64,000 bases of DNA from Gerris lacustris (lineage: Eukaryota; Arthropoda; Insecta; Hemiptera; Gerridae), in NCBI GenBank assembly GCA_951217055.1, contig OX578280.1, forward strand, positions 58,986,633-59,050,632. Direction: 5' to 3'. Numbering within the stretch: position 1 is the stretch's first letter; every line of letters begins with the position of its first letter. Of the stretch, positions 44,166-56,026 are shown in pieces. Position numbers and translations under genes: made by a program. The notes below the pieces were generated by a model. That model was not told where the DNA came from. It saw nothing but the letters and a program-made list of their open reading frames with translations, and ran no database searches.

Positions 44166-45684
44166 CGTTATAACCACAGCAAGTAACCTATCACTGGACA
44201 GCTGTCGTATATCTGTCAATTCCAAGCAACTACTATATACTTAATGATCACTATTGCTAATAACAATTTGATTATAGGTGTAATGGTCAACAAAAAGATA
44301 GCTCATTGATGTTTATTTATTTATGAAAGCTGATTGCTTTATCTGATTAAAGTTTATTTTGAAATTTTTAACTGTTCCTTTGCAGGTTATTAAATTGTGT
44401 TCTGTTCTTGTTACAGGTGAGCTCTAAATTCTGAAATAGACTCCTTGACCTTTACTGTGAGTATTCAATGAATAATACTTAATTTAATTAGACAAAAATA
44501 TCCTTTTGTTAAAAAATTCAAATTTATTGTTTTTCGTTAAGGAGATTAGATACGCATGAATGTAATATAACTTTTATAATATAAGCATTTAATAGATTGC
44601 TTTAATTTTTGTATAATATCATAATTTATAAATGATATGCTAACTTAGTGTGGCGTTTGATTGGCCATGTGAAATGATTTATAGTGGAAAAATTTGTCTA
44701 TTATAAATATATGTAATCTTGGGCATTCTTTGCATGCATTCTTTCCAGTAATTTAATCTCGCGCAAAAATAATTAAAAAAATGTAAAAATTGTATGTCTG
44801 TATGTGTGGTAGGTCAGTGATTATTTCAGTAATTTTACAACATATTTTGTTAGTAGAATACAAGTTGTTGTGAATCTATTAAAATTGTCTGTCCCTCATA
44901 TATACAAAGGGCAAATACTTTATTTTATTTTTTTTGTTTATTATTTCTTTTGTTATCTTGCCGATAAGGTTGTTCATGATCATGATCGTTGTTTCTTGAC
45001 CATTTTTATTTTAGTAATGTATAAAACATGAATGATGTATTTCACCCTCTCTGATGACCGGCATCATATGACTGGATGTTGATTGGCTGGAGTAATTCAC
45101 GTCACGCTGTCAGGATTACTTAGTAAAGTCTTATTGCCTCCGGGTGACTATGATCTTATGGAATGATGGGAAGTACCCTCATTTAAGAATGATTTGGAGC
45201 AAGATCAGACCTAATTCCTAGTAATCAATCTGGTGACACATTTTAATGAGGTTTTAAGTCCGTAATCATTATAGTTATGTGGTTGGGAGATTTAGAGTAG
45301 CTTTAAATGAATAAAAAATTATATGACAATCGGCAATCAAACATTAAACGTAACCTGTAATTTACTGTTTCTTTTCTAGAATAGAAGGGGACCTTAGTCA
45401 GAAATTGTTCATTGTTTTACATAAGGAAGAAAAAAATGGTGTTATTAGTACTCAAATTATTATGTGGTGACGAAAATGATTTTATAAGAAATGGGATGGT
45501 GATAAAGAGCATATAGGTACGTTACCTTTTATTGTCACTTTAAGAAGCAATAGGACCTTCTCTTCTCATTCCCTTTTATGGTTTTAGGGAGAATAAAAAA
45601 GTGTTCGAACACCAAAATAGGATTGGGATCCTGGGCCTTCCTTGGGCATGTGTCTGGCGTGAATTATTTAGTTTGAACCCCGGT
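44166..45684. other. AT-rich non-coding DNA
   Basis: A 31-bp segment at 44386-44416 is bounded by ttgcag and gtgagc splice-like sites but is too short to support. A perfect-looking 'ctagatcatgatcgt' area near 44975 is palindromic only locally. No gene. Confidence 0.45.
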
Positions 45685-45692
45685 AATGTTAA

Positions 45693-47024
45693 CAGTGGCG
45701 CACCCAGGATTTTTTTCTGGGGGGGGCTAACCCAGACTCAAAGATGAACAAGTTGTGACCGGGGCAACTGACGATATTTCTCTTATACGAATTTATATAA
45801 TATTACTTAGTTCAGTGTTTTCCATTTACTAGTGTTCGAGTTTTCGTTGGTACATAATTATTAAAATTTAATATTTTATCAAAATTTATAATAAAAATAA
45901 CTTCTTGTCAAGAAAAAATCGGACCCGGCCTCTCTCCGACCGGGTTTAATGCTATTTTCTCAGGAACTAGAATTTTCCCAGGTAAACGGCTTATTATCGT
46001 TATAGATTCGTATTTAAATGGACTACATTTTAAAAATTTTTAATCAAAATCGTCGAAATCGTTTACGAGAAATAATTTTTTTCAGAGTTTTTGGGGGTAG
46101 CACCCCTAAATTTGGAGCAAAAATAATTTCTCTATTTTACCTTGGGGTGTGAAATTATGTGTATATTGTATATACTAAATCTCGTCAAAATCGGCCCCGT
46201 AGTTTAGAGTTTAGGCTCCACGCGTCAGCACACAAAACAGACATTTTTTAAAAAACACTTTTTTGAACTCTAGGTCCCCCCAAAACGTGATGAAAATTCG
46301 ATTTTGATGGATTTACAAAATCGAATTTTCGCGCCATCACAATACTTCTTCTTAATAATATGAGGAAGTAAAAAACTCATAATTTGTTTTCTTCACAAGT
46401 ATATTTCGTAAAAGTAAATAGTATTTTCTTAAGTATGTGTATTTTCTTGTGGGTTCTGGGGGGGGGGGGGGGCTTTAACCCCTTCAGCCCCCCGTGTGTG
46501 TGCCACTGAAAAACCAAATAGTTATTGTTTTAGTGACTAGAATTTAACACAAAAGAGAGAAAAAATCCGAGGAACCTACTACAATCTGTTTTATATTTAA
46601 AATGGACTTTTTTGATAAAGGTTTTTTTCGAGGGATCTTTTTCATATCTTTATATAGAGGGGGAGAAAAAACAATATCAAACCAAAATCTTAATAAGGTA
46701 TCATAATGGTATCATAGATAAAGATAGGGTTGGGCCAGGGGGTGTCCGTGTAACATGCTCTATTCTCCCTGGATAAGACAACAGGCATGACACCGCTCGC
46801 AATAATACTTTAATCTTATCATTCTTTCTATTCCTATGAAGGCAAAAAAAAAATCTTTTAACTCAAACTTAAAATAATAAAAACTTCATTTATTTTGTTT
46901 TTATTGATTAATTGTTATTTTTTTATTATCTTTCTTTTCTACCGCAGCCCTAATATAAGTTGATCTAGGGTTCTCTGGGGGGGGGGCTTCAGCCCCTTCA
47001 GCCCCCCCCGTGGGTGCGCGTCTG
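45693..47024. mobile_element. hAT-type element with 8-bp TSD and a doubled right end
   Basis: The left end CAGTGGCGCACCCAGG and the right end (reverse) CAGACGCGCACCCACGG are flanked by the perfect 8-bp TSD AATGTTAA (45685-45692 and 47025-47032). A second copy of the right terminus (G-run, 'aaccccttcagccccc', 'gtgtgtgccactg') sits internally at 46457-46508. The interior contains an R2 copy. No transposase ORF. Confidence 0.8.
45765..46373 (-). repeat. R2 repeat, near-full copy nested in the hAT
   Basis: In reverse it runs from 'tacttagttcagtgttttccatt' through a decayed B box (aaatcggaccc at 45916), 'ctcaggaactagaattttccc', 'ttgggggtagcacccc', 'gtcaaaatcggccccg' and 'tcgaattttcgcgccatcac' to the 'cttcttaataatatgaggaag' hairpin. 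Confidence 0.8.
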
Positions 47025-47032
47025 AATGTTAA

Positions 47033-47744
47033 AACTTGATATTGCTGATATTATTGGTGTGGACGTAACATTCTTGCTCCTGCAAAAAAGCTACCATTGA
47101 AATTAAGTATTTGACCATTTTTTAAAATAAATATAGGTATCCACGTGGCTGATATTCCTTGGTGTTAAAAGATCATTGCAATTAAAATAGTATTAACTTA
47201 ACTGAAAAGATTTAAAGGTCAAAATCAAAATACAATATAAATAAAACTCAAATGACAAAAATTATTGTAAGATAAACTGATACAAGAAAACGCCCTTGTT
47301 TATAACCTGCATCTTGTAACCTTCCTTTTTGTAAAACATTCTTAATTTCATGGAAAAACATTAGGTTTGTTTTCATCCCCCTATTTGTACCTATAGATTT
47401 TTCTTTTTTTTAAACTGTCCCTCCAATGAAAAAAGACGATATAAAATAATATTTATAATAGCTTTGTTCCAACCCCCCCTATGTGTATCGTCCCGCAGAT
47501 CATTCTGGAATCGTTTAGGATAGGTTTTAGACGCATGCGCTAGCAATGCTTAGCATTGTACTGTAATAAAAACATGTCACGTTGGAACAGGTTTAGGACT
47601 ATATTTCGCACCGTATAAAAACATTCAAAGAAACCTAACAGTTAAGCCTCGTTTAGACTGCCGAACCGAACAGAGGAAACGAGCCGAGCATTGGTCTCTA
47701 CGCATGCCCAGTCAGTGATGCGCATGCGCATTTTAACCTGAGAA
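47033..47744. other. Non-coding DNA with one MITE-like end
   Basis: 'cctcgtttagactgccgaaccg' at 47647 and 'gcatgcgca' palindromes to 47735 resemble one end of an inverted-repeat element; no partner was found. The rest is AT-rich. Confidence 0.4.
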
Positions 47745-47935
47745 TTAAAGAATTAAAGAATAAATATAGAATTAAAGTGAAAACCAAGCTACCACCTGTT
47801 ATATTCCATACCACCTGTTATGTTCCAACTTCTTGATACTGTATTTATGAGCTTCACATTTTTTTTTGTCGTTCTTAGCGTTGCGGAAATATCTTCTATT
47901 CCCCAGCCCTTAAACATGTATTCATGATAAAATAA
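47745..47935 (-). repeat. R4 fragment (reverse)
   Basis: It has the 'aaaaccaagctaccacctgtta' block (tandemly doubled at 47796/47812), 'ttccaacttcttgatactgta', 'tttttttgtcgttcttagcg' and 'cccagcccttaaacatgta', matching 6506-6660. Confidence 0.55.
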
Positions 47936-48870
47936 AATGAACAGTATTTAATACATCACAACTAGATATTGTGGTTGATTACACCGATTTTAGAATAATT
48001 TATTTTCCATAAATTAGCACTTAAAAAGTTGTCATTCAGGTGAAGGTCTTATCTCTTATGATTTTTGTCGTATTTCTCGCTTCCTTAAATGAAAACGTTT
48101 TTTAAGATTATGAACCATTTAGAAACTTTTTAATGTACAATTGAGTCAGTTGTTGTTCTGAGTTAATTTTTTAGACCATCTTTATTGGTGCGGTCGTTAT
48201 ATTATATCATTATATTATATTATTATATTATTTGAATCTTGTCTTTCATCGGTTCCACCTTCCGTGGCTTAAATATATCTTGTACATAAACAGTGTATTT
48301 CTTTCTTAGTAGATTTGTATATGTGGTCAAAAATGGCTAAAAAAATAGATGATCAAAAATGACTAAAGTCTTGGCATAAACGTATTACTATATAGATTGA
48401 TTGTTATAGATTATTGCTACTACTTCAATAAGTGATAGCGGGATTATCCTGGCGTGGAAGTCAACTTTCTATATCTGAATGCAAGTTTAAGTTTCTTGTA
48501 GACGTGCGTTTGCTCGCGAACAAACTGTTATTTCACCATTTTTACTCGAATAACAGTTGACCTGACCATTACAAACTTTCACGAACCTTCCGGCACGTGC
48601 TTTTAGTCAGGTTTTTTTTAGTAAAAGCTGGACCTTTTTATAATCCTTGCAGTATAAGATAATCCAATACTGTTTCTTGTCCTTTACCTGCCTAACAAAG
48701 AGATTAAAAGGGCATCTTGAGGAAGATGAATATAAATATCCTCTTGCGTTTGCTGTCACTGATGGAATAAATCTTAGTTTAGACATAGTATATTGGCTTA
48801 AATTTTAAGCTGATTATGAAAATTTTAGCTATATTAAGTACGAATGATTTCTTAGCAAAAAGATAAGTGT
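47936..48870. other. AT-rich non-coding DNA
   Basis: No gene or repeat was recognised beyond 'tatattatat' low complexity at 48200-48235. Confidence 0.5.
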
Positions 48871-48913
48871 TTATTTTATTATTTTTTTTATACCATCATT
48901 TTTTTTTGTACAG

Positions 48914-49097
48914 GCTAGAATTACGGAAATATTATGATGGGGACATTGCTCTCTTGGTTAATAATTGTGTGTATAGTAATGGGTTAATAATTTACGCCAA
49001 AAATAACAAGTTTATTTATTCATCTGATTTTATTATAAAATTATGTTATATTTACCTATTTATATCAGTGTTACTTTCCTCTTTATTCTTAGTATAA
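48914..49097 (+). CDS. Weak terminal exon candidate
   Basis: The acceptor TTTTTTTTTGTACAG ends at 48913. The following frame, entered with one base of a split codon, reads LELRKYYDGDIALLVNN and continues open to TAA at 49095, with AATAAA at 49106-49111. The phase would fit directly onto the 13.5-kb exon candidate (two trailing bases). The second half of the peptide is AT-driven and hydrophobic, so only the first ~15 codons may be coding, or none. Confidence 0.25.
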
Positions 49098-49334
49098 TCA
49101 ACTGAAATAAAATTAGAGGTAATTCCAAATCGTAGGCGTATTTTCCTGTGCTTACATTTTTTGTGTATTCGACTCAATACATTGTGTATCTCTTCCTTAA
49201 GTATATATTCTAGACTCTACACACTCAAGCTTTACTTAAACTTCTAAACTTACTCAAGCTTTATCAAAACTTACTTGCATACAGAAACCCCTGAGTGCAC
49301 GAATAAAATGATACGCATTCCGTGTACAAACCAG

Positions 49335-49570
49335 GGTACTTCTTTAGATTGTTACACCCCTATGAATTTTTAGAATGTAAATGATTTTCACTAAATAACT
49401 ATTATGACAAAAGGATGTTTAGTCCAATGTACTTTGGGGCAGAAGAATATCACACTTCTGTTTTGTAAGGGGAGTAACATTCTAAAGAAGAACACTTCGT
49501 ACACCTTCTTTAGATTGTTACTCCCCTCTGTTTTTTTTTAATAAGGGGAGTAACAATCTAAAGAAGTGCT
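49335..49570 (-). mobile_element. R1 MITE, copy D (reverse)
   Basis: Complete: right-type end ggtacttctttagattgtta, middle block in reverse ('tttggggcagaagaatatcacact'), then the alternating cores and the terminal hairpin ending ggagtaacaatctaaagaag. All four TIR-core units are present. Confidence 0.85.
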
Positions 49571-50034
49571 CAAATTAGTAGCGTAAGTAAGCCTTAACTG
49601 AAGCTTGAGCGTGTTGACAGAGTTTTAGGATCGGGGAAAAAATTCTCAAAACACTCCAATTGAGATTATCTGATTATGATTATTACTTATTTTATCAATG
49701 TATTACTTTGTATACTATTGATTAGAATTATGTATATATTAGTAGTAGTTATGTATATATATATTAATATATGTATATATTTATTAGTAAACGTTAAATA
49801 CAATGTTTCTGTACGCTCTGATCACCCTTACGCACCTATATAGATCGATAGCTGAAGTAAACTCCATATTTCTTTATCGGTGACTGCGTAAACCGTGTAT
49901 TTCTTCTCTCAAAACACTCAATAAATTATTCTTTAATTATAGCTTAACTGCTTATAAAAATATTTTTTAATATCAAACACTTATTTTTAAAATCAAAACA
50001 ACAATGTTATTATAAGCTAATGAGTCCGTTACGT

Positions 50035-50240
50035 TTTTTATAAAATTATATCAGAGCTCCTGAGTGAACCAAATTGTAATCAAAATGGACCAATGTGCCA
50101 TAATTGTGCACTTTAAAATCTATCTACTATATCAATTCGACAAATCTTTGGTTGTCTCCAGTTCACGGAAAAGCATTGAAATATCGATATGTGGATTCAT
50201 TGCCCAAAACTTAAAAATGGTTCTGAATTGTGTTAATCAA
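50035..50240 (+). repeat. R4 fragment
   Basis: 'ttatatcagagctcctgagtg', 'ccaaattgtaatcaaaatgg', 'actttaaaatctatctac' and 'cggaaaagcattgaaatatcg' match the second half of 17160-17720. The 87-codon ORF at 50064 is within it and spurious. Confidence 0.65.
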
Positions 50241-50752
50241 TTTTTACTCTATTTGAACAGCATTGTTTGCCTTAAACGGAAAATTTATTTTAAAGTAGAC
50301 ATATTTTTCCTGTTGAGTACACCTTAAGTCGATGACTGGCTGTGGACCGTTATAGATCGAGTTCGAATCTTAAGGAAAACCTATTTGCTAAAATTTACGG
50401 TTTTTCCGTTCATGACATTTTTATTTTCGTCGTTTACTTCCCTCTTTCATTTAATAGCTTTTTTACTTGATCCTCAGATTTTTTTAAATTTATTTTGAGT
50501 GTTGTCTTCACTTTTATTAGTTAGACGTTCAGTTCATTATAGCTACTCAGTTCTTATACTTAATTCATACTTTGTATACTCTATTAAGACTGCTCACTTA
50601 TTATTTTTTTTTTTTTGACCTAACCCCGTAAAAATCTATGACCAACCCGGTAAAAATCTGATCGTGCAAACAAGGGGCCTACTGGGGTAGGTCTAGGGCT
50701 AGTGTCCTAAACCTTGGGTCCAGGACTTTTTTAAAACTATTTTCCTAATACA

Positions 50753-51370
50753 TTTTCACTTTCTCATATAAAGAGAAAGTATTGTGACGGCGCGAAAATT
50801 CGATTTTCAGATTTTGATAGATTTACACGTTTTAAGGTCCTCTGAGTCCAAAAAAGTGGTTATTAAAAAATGTCTGTCTGTCTGAACAGACGCTTGGAGG
50901 CTATACTACTGGGCCGAGTTTGACGAAATTTGATAAACAGGTTCAGAAAAATCATACCCCGTGGCATGGTCGAGAAATGAGTTTTAGCCTCAAATTTGGA
51001 GGGCGCTGACCCCCGAAAACTCTGAAAAAACATGAAAAAAAAAAAATGATTTCTCTAAAACGGTTCCGATGATTTAGATTAAAAAATTCTAAAATGTAGT
51101 CCGTTTGAATACGAATCCAACGATATAAGCCGTTTTCCCGGGAAAAATCTAGTCCTTGAGAAAATAGCTTAAAACGCGGACGGAGAGAGAGAGCCCGGGT
51201 TCGATTCCCCGCCGAGGAGAAGTTATTTTTATGATAAATTTCGATGAAATGCTTAATAATAATTAAATGTACCTACATACGAAAAATAATAAATGGACCA
51301 CTATGGGCTAAGTAATTATGAACTCGTACATGAGAAAGTTTGTCTGAGTTGTCTCGGACCGATTTTATAA
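50753..51370 (+). repeat. R2 repeat, reference full copy
   Basis: The 5' hairpin actttctcatataaagagaaagt is followed by 'attgtgacggcgcgaaaatt', (TCTG)n, 'cagacgcttggagg', 'tttgacgaaatttgataaacagg', 'ctcaaatttggagggcgctg', 'cggttccgatgattt', 'ctagtccttgagaaaatagct', a B box GGTTCGATTCC at 51198-51208, and a tail ending 'gagaaagtttgtctgagttg'. A loose A-box match (tagcttaaaacgcgg) precedes the B box by ~30 bp. Class unresolved: SINE-like promoter inside a longer repeat. Confidence 0.85.
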
Positions 51371-51794
51371 AAGTAAAATTCTCAACTCATTAGGTATCTT
51401 CTCTAAACGAAATTCATTAAATAAATTTTATAAGAACGTGCAGTATTTTTAAAAACAAAAACAACAGCAAAAAACGGGAAATCTGTTAATTTAAAACCCT
51501 AATCTTATTTTTACCGTTTTCCTCAAACCTATAGGGGCACCTTAACTGCCTTGAAGAGCCTCGAACGCCGTAAACTAATTTTTCTTTAACCGGTAGATAG
51601 TAGATAGTTAGTCCAATAAAGATTAATTTTAAACGTTTTAAGTCTTCCTTTATTATAAAAATTAATATCCTATTTTAATTGGTATTTGCATTGCTGTTAA
51701 GTTTAAATATTTATAATTAATAAGTTGTCTTAGTTCTGTAACGTTTCCGTGTTTAAGTTGATGGTCTCAATTTTATCAAGTTGTAAGTATTTTA

Positions 51795-54035
51795 ATTGGT
51801 AGCTTGCTTCCGTACTGTTAACATTTATAGTTTAACTTGATTGTCTCAGTACTGTTAACATTTATAGTTTAACTTGATTGTCTCAGTACTGTTAACATTT
51901 ATAGTTTAATTTGAAAAGAGGAGAAAATTTCAGTTTAGAAAAAGTCTATTTTAAATGCCTTAAAGGGGCAACACATATGCCTAAATTTAATTTTATTGTT
52001 AATTTTATTAAAAAAAATAAAATTAATTTTTGTTTAAGCCTATAACTATGCCAAAACGGCATGAGCTGCAGTTTGCCAAATTTCAGTAAAACTTCTCCAT
52101 TTATTCCCCTTCAATTTAAGTACCCTAACACCATCAGTTAATATGTAATTTTTTTGAGCTATGATTGCGTTTTTGTAAAAAAACGACTGTCAAATGGCGT
52201 ACAGACCACCTTACGTGTTACTGCGAGGAGACTGACTTAATTTGTATACTTAAAAAAAAATTGTCTCATTCATCTTATTTATAAGGGTAAGTATACAAAT
52301 TAAGTCAGTCTCCCCGCAGTAACATGTAAGGTGGTCTGTACGCCATTTGACAGTCGTTTTTTTACAGAAACGCAATCATAGCTCAAAAAAATTACAGATT
52401 AACTGATGGTGTTAGGGTACTTAAATTGAAGGGGAATAAATGGAGAAGTTTTACTGAAATTTGGCAAACTGCAGCTCATGCCGTTTTGGCATAATTATAG
52501 GCTTAAACAAAAATTAATTTTAATTTTTTTAACAAAAATTAAATTTAGGCATATGTTTTGCCCCTTTAAGGTATTTAAAATAGACTTTTTCTAAACTGAA
52601 ATTTTCTCCTCTTTTCAACGGTACCTCTAATTCAGCTCTATCACCATTATTTTAGGAGCAGCAATCGATTTTTTAGAGTAACATGGGTGTTGCTTGGAAA
52701 ATAACAAAAAAAATTATTGTGGCGAAACTATTGGGAATTGACCCATGGTATATATAATGTTTTTTGTTGCAAATGATGGGTAGAATCTGCCCTCTTCGTT
52801 TGTTACATCTTCGACCAAACACCCTGTATAGTTTAACTTGTTTGTTTCAGTACTGTTAACATTTATAGTTTAACTTGATTGTCTCAGTACTGTTAACGTT
52901 TATATAGTCTTACTTGATTGTATCTACTTGTTTATAGTTTAACTAGATTGTTTCAGTACTGTTAACATTTATAGTTTAACTTGATTGTCTCAGTACTGTT
53001 AACGTTTATATAGTTTTACTTGATTGTATACTTGTTTATAGTTTAACTTGATTGTCTCAGTACTGAAAAAACGTTTATAGTTTAACTTGATTGTCTCAGT
53101 ATTGTTAACGTTTATATAGTTTTACTTGATTGTATCTACTTGTTTATAGTTTAACTAGATTGTTTCAGTACTGTTAACATTTATAGTTTAACTTGATTGT
53201 CTCAGTACTGTTAACGTTTATATAGTTTTACTTGATTGTATACTTGTTTATAGTTTAACTTGATTGTCTCAGTACTGAAAAAACGTTTATAGTTTAACTT
53301 GATTGTCTCAGTATTGTTAACGTTTATATAGTTTTACTTGATTGTATCTACTTGTTTATAGTTTAACTAGATTGTTTCAGTACTGTTAACATTTATAGTT
53401 TAACTTGATTGTCTCAGTACTGTTAACGTTTATATAGTTTTACTTGATTGTATACTTGTTTATAGTTTAACTTGATTGTCTCAGTACTGAAAAAACGTTT
53501 ATAGTTTAACTTGATTGTCTCAGTATTGTTAACGTTTATATAGTTTTACTTGATTGTATCTACTTGTTTATAGTTTAACTTGATTGTCTCAGTACTGCTA
53601 AAACGTTTATAGTTTAACTTGATTGTCTCAGTACTGTTAACGTTTATATAGTTTTACTTGATTGTATACTTGTTTATAGTTTAACTTGATTGTCTCAGTA
53701 CTGAAAAAACGTTTATAGTTTAACTTGATTGTCTCAGTATTGTTAACGTTTATATAGTTTTACTTGATTGTATCTACTTGTTTATAGTTTAACTTGATTG
53801 TCTCAGTACTGAAAAAACGTTTATAGTTTAACTTGATTGTCTCAGTATTGTTAACGTTTATATAGTTTTACTTGATTGTATCTACTTGTTTATAGTTTAA
53901 CTTGATTGTCTCAGTACTGCTAAAACGTTTGTAGTTTAACTTTATTGTCTCAGTACTGTTAACGTTTATATATAGTTTTACTTGTTTGTGTCAGTATTGT
54001 TAACGTTTACAGTTCAACTTGACAGTCTCAATAAT
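51795..54035 (+). repeat. Satellite array with 212-bp higher-order unit
   Basis: Basic ~37-bp monomers 'tttatagtttaacttgattgtctcagtactgttaacg' and variants ('tagttttacttgattgtatctacttg', 'ctgaaaaaacg') are organised in a 212-bp higher-order repeat: the diagnostic 'tttatagtttaactag' monomer begins at 52931, 53143 and 53355. Edges are more degenerate. It is interrupted at 51911-52828 by a fold-back element. Confidence 0.92.
51911..52828. mobile_element. Long fold-back element (arms ~335 bp) with one-sided terminus
   Basis: Left arm 51911-52253 and right arm 52288-52618 are inverted copies with only a few differences and a 34-bp spacer. Beyond the right arm the sequence continues 210 bp to an end TCGACCAAACACCCTGTA followed by TA, resembling mariner-type TACAGGGTGT termini; the left arm lacks this terminal part and abuts satellite directly. 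If transcribed it would form a ~330-bp dsRNA stem. Confidence 0.85.
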
Positions 54036-55472
54036 TCTAAAGTTAAAGCAATCAATTGATTCTGAAGTATTAAAGTTTAAGTATTTTTATTATTAAATAA
54101 TCTAGGCTGAGAGGTTAAATTATTTAAAATTCTTAGATTATTTCAGTGTTATAAAAATTAAATGTTTACTATTTTTATAAATTCTCAGTGGGGTAAAATT
54201 TAAATATTTGCATTGTTAGATAGTTAAATTAATGGACAGTTTAACTATTTTAATTGGTAAGTCTTGGTCTTAGTGCTATCTTCTATCGTGTGAGATATAA
54301 AGATTATTTTTGTTTTGTAAATGATACGTTGTTTAAGTTTGAAAGTTATAAGATTATGTATTGAGTTTATTGAATTTTTAATAGGATATAGCCTATTTTT
54401 TTTTAATGTACAGCTGCATTTTTTTTAAAATAAATACTCAGTTACTAAATTACGAAAGATTTAAGAAAACACAATCATCCTTAGTAAGGTACCTTCTAAG
54501 AACCTGATGTTTTTTAAGGCCTAGTCCACTATGGGCTTACATAAATCCTTGGAATAGGCTTTCGACCTCACATACCTAAATGATCAATCGACTTCGGCGA
54601 AATCTCATTTCGAGTAAATATTGCACGACTCACTGAAACAACGACAACTCACTGTCTGCTAAGGCGCCAAAGTGCTCAAGAAAAAGAATGTTATTGACGC
54701 CAAACTCTTTTTATATTCTTAGAATGATATTTTTTTAAGTATGTGGTGAAAATTAATCATAATCCTATTAAATTAATGGTTATTATAGTAAAAATGATTA
54801 TTTTACATTATACCATTTAGGGTTGGGTTTACTTGAACTTGATAGGACTTTCTATGAAAAATATTTTAAAGTGTAAATTCCCCTTTTTATTCACTAATTT
54901 CTCTTTAATAAATAAAATAATAGAAGGTCCTTCGTATCTAGGAAATAAAGGTAAAAAAAAGAATTTCCCCTCTTTTTTTCTTGGTAAAAATGGAGCAATA
55001 AAAAGAGTAATAATTAGTAATGAGGTAGAAGGATGTAGTTGAGAGTTAGGTCACCAGATGGCGCCAGATTTGTTGTAGATGATAGCGGCTTGTATAACAG
55101 AGGCCTTGTATCCTGTGCAGGTGATTTTCACCTGTCCGTTGTCTTGAAACAGTGTGGAAGTAGTTAACTCAACTATAATAAGCATCTGGTCCTGTCTAAA
55201 TTATACTTTTTGTTATGTAGACAGAAGTGAATCACGATTCTCTTGAACAAAGCAAGCAAGATGGTGCGTTCTGTTAAAATCATTTGCAAAAAACACAGTC
55301 AGAAATATCTAAAGATAAAATATTTTGATAAAAATAACAGGTTGGGTCTGTAATTAAAACATAGTAATCTGAATTCGATTCTTGAAGAGGTGATAGATTA
55401 ATATGTAAAGTGAATTCATCAGTACTTTTACGATATCGATTAAAACGCTAAAAGCCGATGTAGACTATCAAC
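54036..55472. other. AT-rich non-coding DNA
   Basis: No supportable gene; the 69-codon ORF at 54833-55042 is AT-rich without motif. A CTCF-like site is listed separately. Confidence 0.5.
55051..55064 (+). promoter_or_regulatory. CTCF-like motif
   Basis: TCACCAGATGGCGC matches the CTCF core consensus CCASYAGRKGGCRC at all but the first base, the core AGATGGCGC being exact. A single motif match in 64 kb is weak evidence of binding. Confidence 0.2.
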
Positions 55473-55703
55473 GGCATTTCTTAAGATTGTTACTCCCCTT
55501 ATAAAAAATAACATAGGGTAACAATCTAAAGACTGTGCACGGAATGTTCTTCTTTAGACTGTTGCTTCCCCTTTAAAAACAGAAGTGTGATGTTCCTTTA
55601 TCCCAAAGTGCATTGGACAACATCCCTTTGTCTTAATAGTTATTTAATCATATTCATTTATTCTAAAAAAATCATAGGGAAGTAACAGTCTAAAGAATTA
55701 CCC
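55473..55703 (+). mobile_element. R1 MITE, copy E
   Basis: Complete but more diverged: left 'ggcatttcttaagattgttac', hairpin partner 'gggtaacaatctaaag', third core 'cttctttagactgttgcttc', middle 'gtgtgatgttcctttatccc', right end 'agtaacagtctaaagaattacc'. Confidence 0.8.
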
Positions 55704-55734
55704 TTTCAATTTGGTTGTCAACCATATGTCAATA

Positions 55735-56000
55735 TTCCATGATGAAGTCAATGTTTATCTTCAGTGAATAGGTTGGTGATTGAAATTTTATGTTGGAGTA
55801 AATGTATTTCATGTGGGACGAGCCTCTTCTTCACATAATTCATGATAATTACAAATAATTCTTCACTCGTTTTATACCCAAATACCTCCCATCTTTGTAA
55901 AAGTCATTTCTGTGTTAAATGTTGTCCACTTGAATGTCAACTATGTTGACAATTAAGTTTATCGTTTATAGGCCGCTTTAAAGACAATTCTCTCTAAAGT
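55735..56000 (+). repeat. R6 dispersed repeat, copy 1
   Basis: 'ttggtgattgaaattttatg', 'acgagcctcttcttcacataatt', 'attcttcactcgttttatac', 'gtcaactatgttgacaatta' and 'cgtttataggccg' recur in order at 62918-63415. Uninterrupted here, so it serves as reference for the insertion in copy 2. Confidence 0.7.
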
Positions 56001-56026
56001 TATAAATGTTTAAAAAAGTTACTTAT

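Noticed and set aside
44386..44416. 31-bp microexon between ttgcag and gtgagc
   Set aside because: Too short to judge, no phase-compatible neighbours, and splice-like signals occur by chance in long T-rich DNA.
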